A stretch of DNA of 26,081 nucleotides from Patescibacteria group bacterium UBA5532 (lineage in GTDB: Bacteria > Patescibacteriota > Gracilibacteria > BD1-5 > UBA2023): contig DINU01000001.1 of assembly GCA_002426885.1 (NCBI GenBank), forward strand, positions 1 through 26,081, in the 5' to 3' direction. Of this stretch, positions 20,350-26,081 are shown one piece after another. The position numbers were made by a program, and so were the translations under genes. How positions within the stretch are numbered: the first letter of the stretch is position 1; each line of letters opens with the position of its first letter. Below the pieces are notes generated by a model. That model ran no database searches. It worked only from the letters and a program-made list of their open reading frames with translations, and was not told the origin of the DNA.

Positions 20350-21522
20350 TTATACTGGGATATCTGTGTGTGGAAATACACGGATTTTTTCTCATGGAAC
20401 GCCCTGATGTTCGAGGTGATGCACCATAAAAGAAGATGGGACAAAATGTGTCGATACACCCCGAAGCAGAAGCCAAATCCAAGAAGCCGAAAGCCACTTT
20501 CAGAAGACAGTAATCAGTGAGAAAACATGTCTCGTCTTCGATGATCGGACAAATTCTCCGAGAGAGTGATTTCTCGGAATATCTTCCTCCGAAAAAATCT
20601 GTGATGGACGTGGTGCAAGGAGTCAGAAATCATGATGCGTAATCACGGTCTGAATCCCACTCTCATGAATCGCGAAGAGTCACCACGGCCCTATGTAGCG
20701 CAAGATACTCTGACACCAGATCAGATCCGGCTGATACGTGTGTATATGTTTTTTTATCGTATTTCTATGCCAGAATGCAAATGGAGTGATACCCATCCAG
20801 ATCTTCCGCATGAGTCAGGAGATCGGCATATCACGTCAGATATATGTGACCTCCTTCCCTGCTTTCTCGAGCTCGGAAATAAGAAAAAATGTATACGCCT
20901 CCGCTCCGCCGATCGGAAGCATATAATCATTCACGATGAGAATCCGCTGTGGATCACCCATTTCTTCGAGAAAAAACTGGAGATTTTTTCTCCATTCAGA
21001 AAGTGAATAGAGATGGAGATCGTATGAAGCACGTATTTCTTCCCTGTCTATAACGCCTTCGCAAATCTTCTGAATAATCCGAATACACGATGGAATCGGA
21101 TCGCTCGGATCAAGTGTCAATCGATCATGAATAAATGGAATCACGCCCCCCTTCTTGTACCCAATCACAGGAATGCCAGCATGAAGTGACTCGAGCGCGA
21201 CGAGTCCAAATGTCTCGAGAAATTCGGACGGCATCAGCGTATAATCCCCATGCTTTTGGAGAAAATCCCAAATTGCTCACGATTTTCGTTTTCCAAAATA
21301 TATATTTCAGGGCATATTTTCCGAGGAAAAATCTTCGAGCGGGTTCGTATGACGAAACCAACTTTCAGGAATCATATGCTCAAGTGGACCCTCTCAGAAG
21401 ACAAGAACGCGAATATTTTTATAGATTTCTGGATACTGCTCTTCGAGGATTTTCCATGTATCCAGAAGAAGAGAAAATCATTTTTCCTCTGTAAGTCTCC
21501 CGACAAAAACGAATGAAATCAT
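20350..21522 (-). CDS. Circularly permuted GT4-like (GT-B) glycosyltransferase
   Basis: 390 residues with GT-B halves in reversed order. Residues 1-188 are the usual C-terminal donor domain: MISFVFVGRLTEEKGFSLLL at the very start, VLVFGEGPLEHM, then E103-x7-E111 in EFLETFGLVALESLHAGIP, ending in the helix SEWRKNLQFFLEEM. After about five residues the usual N-terminal acceptor domain begins: RILIVNDYMLPIGGAEAYTF, ELEKAGKEVTYIG, VITHHDFGLL. It ends FVPSSFMVHHLEHQGVPGEK then IRVFPHTDIPV and TAA, which is the stretch that precedes the donor domain in ordinary GT4 enzymes. No stop separates the halves. Start ATG 21522 follows a pyrimidine-rich leader 32 bp after the ligase gene. Likely role: surface-glycan sugar transfer. 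Confidence 0.85.
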
Positions 21523-21554
21523 AGAAAGAATATGAAAATCCAGCAGAAAGTCTG

Positions 21555-22841
21555 TTATTTTTTTTCTCTACTTTGTGCAAGGATCATCCCGAAGATCATA
21601 AATATAAGAATCGCGAGATACGTCACTTCGAAAGTATGGAGGAAGAAGTTCATACCACAGAGTCCCACAAAGATGGCAAATAAGAGAATACTCGACTGAA
21701 AGAGCATATATCCGAGCATAAGGAAAAAAGCGAGGAAAAAGAGAAATCCGAATATTCCTCACTCGACCAACTGCTGAATATACCAACTCTCCGGAATATA
21801 GTATGGCTCCTGTGCCTGAATCTCTTCTTGGGTCATTCCCTGACGAGCCAGAACATACCGATAGCCTGGTCCGGACGATCCGAGTCCTTGCCCGAGTGGA
21901 TGCTCCATGAAGCGATCGACGCCGACGATCATTCTCTGAAAATGTCACTTCGATGAGCCTTCACGTGCGAGAAGTGCCTCTGCCTTATCTCGATACTGAA
22001 TGGAAAAGATTCAGAAACAGATGATCACGAACGCACTGACAAAAAAGAGTTCTTTTTTATATCGTCGAAAAAGAACCTGAAGTGAACCAATAAAAACGAT
22101 CATAACTCCGATTATAAAGCCTCAGAGCGCACTTCGGGAGTAGGTAAGAAACTCAAGTCCAAGACAAAAGATCAGAAACAATCCGACAATATAGTGCCAT
22201 TCTTTCTTATTGCGAAAATAATATGCAACGAGTCCCGCGTAAATAATCAGGAATGCGCCCATGCTGTTTGGTCCATCAAGAATACCCTGGAATCGCTGTA
22301 CATTCGCGCCATCGACACCGTGGAATATCGGAGGTGCGACTCAGAATTCCCAATTCGAAGGATTTCCAGAAAAACCAAAATAGAGCAGGATATCTGGACT
22401 AAACACAAATCGTACAAGGAGCGAAAGAAAGAGTGCAATTCCTCATGAAATCAATACGAGCTTCATGTAGTATCCTGAAGTTTTCGAGAGAAAGCGCGCA
22501 CCATGAAAGAGGATACTGAACGCGATCAGAAACTCGAAGTCATATCGTCATCCATACAGGAGTCCTGTTTTCCCCGTCGTAAAAAGTGTGATTATAATCA
22601 TCACGGCGATATATCCAATGAGGAGGAAATCGAGCATATGCCACTCGATTTTTTCTCGAGAAAAAAAGTGGCGATATAGAACATATCCCCCCATAACGAG
22701 CAGAAGTATCTCCTTCAGATATGTCACCCCTGGAATCCCAAGAACCTGACTCGTAAAAACGGAAAGTATCGTCGTAAAGGGAAGAAATATGAGAAGAATC
22801 CGAAATGCAAGGTCGAATATATTGATGTGAGAACGAGTCAT
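21555..22841 (-). CDS. O-antigen ligase/polymerase-like membrane protein (WaaL/Wzy family)
   Basis: 428 residues with about ten or more membrane helices. The Wzy_C-type signature is present: GPNSMGAFLIIYAGL, FLTYSRSALGGFIIG, a large outer loop with DRFMEHPLGQGLGSSGPGYR, and IPESWYIQQLVEGGIFGF. Such proteins transfer or polymerise lipid-linked glycans outside the membrane. ATG 22841 (MTRSHINIFDLAF) is preferred over an upstream ATG at 22886, because the latter lies upstream of the -10 box at 22878-22883. Many Gly are TGA. It is followed by the permuted GT4, so the pair probably works on one glycan. Confidence 0.88.
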
Positions 22842-22871
22842 GGGAAAAAAGTCAGGAAAAGAGGAATTTTG

Positions 22872-22905
22872 TTGCGAATCATACAAAATTTCGTATTATA
22901 CGCAA
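22872..22905. promoter_or_regulatory. Palindromic bidirectional promoter (O-antigen ligase gene / ferredoxin gene)
   Basis: Plus strand: TTGCGA (22872-22877), 16-bp spacer, TATTAT (22894-22899), leading to the ferredoxin gene. Minus strand: TTGCGT (22900-22905), 16-bp spacer, TATGAT (22878-22883), leading to the ligase gene. The two occupy the same 34 bp, which is an imperfect palindrome centred on AAATTT (14 of 17 pairs match), so polymerase can bind only one way at a time. Confidence 0.65.
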
Positions 22906-22935
22906 GCATTTCTTTTGCTCAATTTCTTATCTTTT

Positions 22936-23232
22936 ATGTCAAATATCGACCCAACAAAACTCGAAAATCTTCGCAATATCATCAGAAAACCACATGTGAA
23001 CTCCCAATGTATCGGCTGTGGCGTCTGTGAAAGTCTTGCGCCAGATGTATTTCATATTAACTATGACGATGGACTCTCATATGTACAGCCTCTTGCAGAC
23101 TATACATGACAGGAGTCAGAAGTTCAGGATGCGATATCTGCATGTCCTGTATCAGCTATTTCTTTTCAGGATGCATCCGCTGATGGAGTATACCTCGACG
23201 GACTGAAAGAACATGAAGATGCTGTTTCATAG
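22936..23232 (+). CDS. Single-cluster 4Fe-4S ferredoxin
   Basis: 98 residues. Small electron carrier. Cys25, Cys28 and Cys31 in CIGCGVCESLAPDVF, with Cys70 in AISACPVSAISF, give the C-x2-C-x2-C ... C-P ligand set of one [4Fe-4S] cluster, the Thermotoga/Bacillus-type monocluster fold. A TGA (Gly58) lies mid-protein. An acidic tail (YLDGLKEHEDAVS) ends it. Divergent from the O-antigen ligase gene and convergent with ftsW. No redox partner gene is in the window, so the partner is unknown. Confidence 0.93.
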
Positions 23233-23295
23233 AGAAACAAAAATATCATAGAAAATATCTTCTACTTCATGGGATCAGTTTGGCGAGCAAAAAAA

Positions 23296-24546
23296 CTATC
23301 GATGGACGATTCGTTTCGCGTTCCGAGAGCCAAAGATGGAGAAATTCGTCTGTCGAATCAGGTCATAGTCCGCCTGTCGTGAGAGTGCTAGCAGTATCCC
23401 AACCCCGATAATAAGGGACAGAAGCGAAGAACCTCCATAGCTCACAAATGGGAGTGTAATTCCTGTGAGCGGAATAACGTTCAGATTTACTCCTATATTT
23501 ACCATCGCTTGTATCCCGATCAAGGTCGAGATCCCGAATGCGGTATAATACGCGAAAGGATCTTTAAATCACCGGGCGATCATGTATCCGCGATGAATAA
23601 TAAATAGATACGCCGCTATGAGAAATATCGCCCCATAAAATCACCATTCCTCGATAATAATCGAGAAAATAAAATCTCCTTGTGCCTCCGGAAGGTATCC
23701 GAATTTCTGAATCGAGCGTCAGAAACCGAGTCCACTCATGCCAGCACTTCCGATCGCGATAAGTCATTGCTGAAGCTGATAATCCCCTGCTGTATCTTTT
23801 GAGAGTGCGACATCTTCAGCATTTCGCATAAATCGATCGATTCGCGCAGAAATATAAGAAAACTTCGAAGGATTATCAGGATCAGTCGAAGATTTTCCGA
23901 TCAAGTAGACTCCAAGAGCGCCGACACACGCAATCACGATAGAGACGATAATATAGCGAACATTTCCCCCTCCGACAAAGTAAAGTGCAATAACAAGCGG
24001 TGTAATAATAAGAATCGATCAGAAATCCGGAAGAAGTGCGAGTGGTATCGCAACTAAGAGAAAGATCGAAAAATATGGAATAAATCATTTCTGGAAGAGT
24101 GTCATCCGTGAATATCGCTTCTTGAGAAAATATGCAAGATAGAGTATCAGCCCTATTTTGACAAATTCTACAGGCTGAATCGACGGAATTCCTGGAAAAT
24201 CCAGCCATCCGCGAGCACCATTATACTTTACACCAATTCATGGAATAAATGCGAGGAGAAGGAGAAAAAGTGTTCCCGGAAAAATATATTTTGCATATTT
24301 CTCAAATATCCGAATCGGCGTCTGTGCCACTGCAATAATGAGGAAGATCGCAAGTATCGCATTCTGTATGTGTTTCGCAAGATAGAAGGAGTTATTCGGT
24401 TCATCGAGTAATCCCATCGCGACCTGTGATGATGTCAGCTTAAACGATGAGTACACACTCACAGAGCTGATCATGACCATCCCGAAGGCGATCAGGAGAA
24501 AAACCGTCAAAAGGAGTGGGATATCGATGGAGTGTTTTTTTTGCAT
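23296..24546 (-). CDS. ftsW: SEDS peptidoglycan glycosyltransferase (FtsW/RodA family)
   Basis: 416 residues, ten-helix SEDS protein that polymerises lipid II in the division or elongation machinery. Start MQKKHSIDIPLLLTVFLLI. GARGWLDFPGIPSIQPVEF is the QPxE motif region. FGRSIQKFGYLPEAQGDFIF contains the catalytic-loop Asp. NIGVNLNVIPLTGITLPFVS and YGGSSLL are diagnostic. ATG 24546 is preferred over an upstream TTG at 24582. It ends in TAG (23296-23298). FtsW is favoured over RodA by the PEAxGDFIF wording, but neither ftsZ, murG nor pbp2 lies nearby to confirm it. Confidence 0.9.
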
Positions 24547-24597
24547 GCTGGAAAGATGGGAAACCGAAATTGCTCGATTCAAAACGAGGAGTGTATA

Positions 24598-24613
24598 TCG
24601 GTAAAAATACCGA
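24598..24613. repeat. Small hairpin in the ftsW leader
   Basis: TCGGTA-AAAA-TACCGA, a 6-bp inverted repeat inside the transcribed leader of ftsW. Role unknown. Confidence 0.4.
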
Positions 24614-24629
24614 GAAATGATTAGAAGTG

Positions 24630-24657
24630 AGTATAGTGAGGAAAGAGAAAATGTAAA
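24630..24657 (-). promoter_or_regulatory. Promoter of ftsW
   Basis: Minus strand TTTACA (24652-24657), 16-bp spacer, TATACT (24630-24635). It gives a leader of nearly 80 nt, the longest of any gene here. Confidence 0.6.
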
Positions 24658-24662
24658 TTTTC

Positions 24663-24692
24663 ACAAAAAAAATCCTCTCGAAAGAGGATTTT
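24663..24692 (-). terminator. Rho-independent terminator of the LPETG protein gene
   Basis: Minus strand 10-bp stem AAAATCCTCT/AGAGGATTTT (24669-24678 with 24683-24692) closed by a TTCG tetraloop, running into eight Ts. It sits 16 bp after the stop codon. Confidence 0.85.
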
Positions 24693-24708
24693 GAATACCG
24701 AGCCGTTC

Positions 24709-25344
24709 TTATGCACGAGCACGTGAGCGAAGCAGTGTAAATCCGAAGACTCCGAAAATCGCTACAAGAACGAGGAAAAGAGAACTTGGCCCTGTCTCAG
24801 GAAGTGCATCATCTGTCGAAGATGTGGTAGTCTGGCCCGTCGAAACATCGACTCCTGTCATTGTCGTGATTTCTGCCTCAGTACCCGTCGTAGTCAATGA
24901 ACCGGTCGTCACCATCACAGCACCAGAATTCGTGGTATCAGTCGTCGTCTCTGGAGCATGTACGAGCGAAGCAGTCGTCGCGAATTCTGCAATAGAATCG
25001 ACTCCATCTGTGATGGTTCTTCCATCAGAAGATGACGCGCTTATGACGACAAGAGAATATGATGAGCTCGGATCCAGTCGATCAGCAAGGGTAATAATCG
25101 CCCGTGTCCGATCTGATTCATCACGTACCACCGACAAGACATCGATCGTGTCAGAATCTTTTGTACGGATGATGCGGACTCGTACTACATTCTCAGAAAG
25201 CATGTCCGAGAAAGAAAGTGCGACACTTTTATCATCGATTACCGTGACTTTCGAGACTGAGAAATTCGCTGCATGAGCAGGAAGAGACAGGACTGAAGCG
25301 AAGAACGCAACAAGCAGAAGAAAAAAAGAAATTCGTTTTTGCAT
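24709..25344 (-). CDS. Surface protein with LPETG cell-wall sorting signal
   Basis: 211 residues with no TGA codon. Signal peptide 1-25 (MQKRISFFLLLVAFFASVLS then LPAHA). A compact domain of about residues 26-130 has alternating strands (VTVIDDKSVALSFSDMLSEN, VVRVRIIRTKD, RTRAIITLADRLDPSSSYSL), resembling a SbsA-type Ig-like or fibronectin-like fold (inference). A Thr/Ser/Gly-rich stalk follows. The C-terminus is a classic sortase signal: LPETG (181-185), hydrophobic helix SSLFLVLVAIFGVFGFTLL, and RSRARA. So the protein is probably anchored to peptidoglycan by a sortase encoded elsewhere. It is monocistronic, with its own promoter and a strong terminator. Confidence 0.88.
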   Translation of the reverse strand: MQKRISFFLLLVAFFASVLSLPAHAANFSVSKVTVIDDKSVALSFSDMLSENVVRVRIIRTKDSDTIDVLSVVRDESDRTRAIITLADRLDPSSSYSLVVISASSSDGRTITDGVDSIAEFATTASLVHAPETTTDTTNSGAVMVTTGSLTTTGTEAEITTMTGVDVSTGQTTTSSTDDALPETGPSSLFLVLVAIFGVFGFTLLRSRARA

Positions 25345-25372
25345 AAAAAGTGGTAAGGATTAAACCTCAGGT

Positions 25373-25401
25373 ATTATATAGGGAGAGTGACCGAATTGCA
25401 A
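25373..25401 (-). promoter_or_regulatory. Promoter of the LPETG protein gene
   Basis: Minus strand TTGCAA (25396-25401), 17-bp spacer, perfect TATAAT (25373-25378), with a leader of about 20 nt (AATCCTTACCACTTTTT) before ATG 25344. Confidence 0.7.
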
Positions 25402-25456
25402 CAAAATGAGTCGTATACAAGAAAAATAACTTTACAATCTCAGTGGAATATGTATT

Positions 25457-25480
25457 AAAAAATCTCCGAAAAAACGGAGA
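25457..25480 (-). terminator. Terminator of the basic-tail protein gene
   Basis: TCTCCG/CGGAGA stem (25463-25468 with 25475-25480), 6-nt loop. On the minus strand it runs into six Ts then AATACA. A T-rich run also follows on the plus strand. Confidence 0.65.
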
Positions 25481-25503
25481 CTTTTTCTTACATGGATAAA
25501 AAA

Positions 25504-25965
25504 TTATTTTTTACGTGATGCAACAGGAGTCTTCTTCGCAGGAGTACGAGTCGGAGCCTTTTTCTTTGGAGCTGGCTTTTTTGGCTTTGGAGCGCGAGCT
25601 TTCGTAGGGGCTTTTTCTTCCATTTTTGACTCCTTCTCTTTTGTATCTTTCGATATTTTCTTTTCTTTTTGAGAAATGAGCTCTTTTGCAGCCTTTTTCT
25701 GAAGTTTTACGTACTTACTATCGAGTCGATCAAATGTATCCATAAGCTCTTCTGTTACGACGAAGACAGACGCCTCGACAGTCGCAAGATTCGCAAAGAC
25801 ACGTGCTACAAGACTCTCAGAGTTCTCGAGTTCATCAGGAAAAAGAACGAGAAAACCGCATTCTTTCCCATCAGGAGACGCATGAAGCGCTCGTAGATCA
25901 TCCTGAAATGCTTCGATTTTACGTTCCAGTTTCTCCCGTTTCTGGGATAAAGAAGTGTCTTTCAT
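25504..25965 (-). CDS. Small protein with histone H1-like Lys/Pro/Ala tail
   Basis: 153 residues. The first 100 or so contain a coiled-coil-prone helix (QKREKLERKIEAFQDDLRAL), a short beta/alpha stretch (CGFLVLFPDELENSESLVA) and a second helix (VKLQKKAAKELISQKEKK). From about residue 105 it is low-complexity Lys/Pro/Ala (KARAPKPKKPAPKKKAPTR), like bacterial H1-like Hc1/AlgP proteins. DNA or RNA compaction is possible, but no specific fold is recognised in the N-terminal part. Monocistronic with its own promoter and terminator. Two tandem TATACT boxes occur upstream. No TGA codon occurs inside. Confidence 0.75.
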   Translation of the reverse strand: MKDTSLSQKREKLERKIEAFQDDLRALHASPDGKECGFLVLFPDELENSESLVARVFANLATVEASVFVVTEELMDTFDRLDSKYVKLQKKAAKELISQKEKKISKDTKEKESKMEEKAPTKARAPKPKKPAPKKKAPTRTPAKKTPVASRKK

Positions 25966-25995
25966 ATGAAGAAGATAAAAAAGTATAGCCTATGG

Positions 25996-26024
25996 AGTAT
26001 AGGGAAAAAGCATGCATTTTTCAA
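25996..26024 (-). promoter_or_regulatory. Promoter of the basic-tail protein gene
   Basis: Minus strand TTGAAA (26019-26024), 17-bp spacer, TATACT (25996-26001). A second TATACT lies about 14 bp downstream. Bases beyond 26024 to the window end show no gene. Confidence 0.6.
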
Positions 26025-26081
26025 GCAAAAATCAGAAGAATAAGTTGACGAAGTAAAAAATATGTACCGAATGATGAAAGA

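Noticed and set aside
22841..22886. Upstream ATG 22886 as the O-antigen ligase start
   Set aside because: It lies upstream of the minus-strand -10 element at 22878-22883; MTRSHINIFDLAF is the better start.
24824..25276. A 150-codon Val/Thr-rich open frame on the plus strand
   Set aside because: Mirror of the LPETG protein gene; the minus strand has signal peptide, sorting signal, promoter and terminator.

Overview
The window comes from a bacterium that reads UGA as glycine (NCBI genetic code 25), known in Candidatus Gracilibacteria (BD1-5/GN02) and Absconditabacteria (SR1) of the Patescibacteria/CPR. Under the standard code the conserved genes ligA, topA, ddl, dus, ftsW and the CsoR-like regulator are broken by in-frame TGA. 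Read as Gly, each is intact, and several TGAs fall on near-invariant family glycines (PGF in Ddl, RAGEVIP in LigA, RIEGQVRG in the CsoR-like protein). Every gene ends in TAA or TAG. The sequence does not decide between the two lineages.

Layout. 1-1557 (-): secreted Cys-rich repeat protein, cut by the left edge. 1724-7831 (-): probable operon topA, ligA, exported protein of unknown function. 7959-14660 (-): six-gene glycan operon (GT4, three GT2, GT25-like, and a polytopic GT-C-like protein carrying a LysM domain) with its own promoter and terminator. 14812-14899 (+): tRNA-Ser(CGA). 14980-20331 (+): ddl, jag/khpB, an unknown membrane-anchored protein, a polyprenyl-phosphate GT2, a CsoR-family regulator and dus. 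20350-22841 (-): an O-antigen ligase/polymerase-like protein followed by a GT-B glycosyltransferase with its two domains in reversed order. 22936-23232 (+): a small ferredoxin fired from a palindromic bidirectional promoter. 23296-25965 (-): ftsW/rodA, an LPETG surface protein and a protein with an H1-like basic tail.

Together the window holds housekeeping genes (topoisomerase I, DNA ligase, dihydrouridine synthase, tRNA-Ser) and envelope biogenesis: D-Ala-D-Ala ligase and SEDS polymerase for peptidoglycan, about nine glycan assembly genes, and secreted or anchored surface proteins. No mobile element, CRISPR array or rRNA was seen.

Two expression features recur. Promoters look like TTGCNN or TTGANN, a spacer of mostly 16 bp, then TANNNT. 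Start codons mostly follow short U/C-rich leaders without a Shine-Dalgarno sequence. The most unusual observation is the apparently circularly permuted GT4 glycosyltransferase at 20350-21522.
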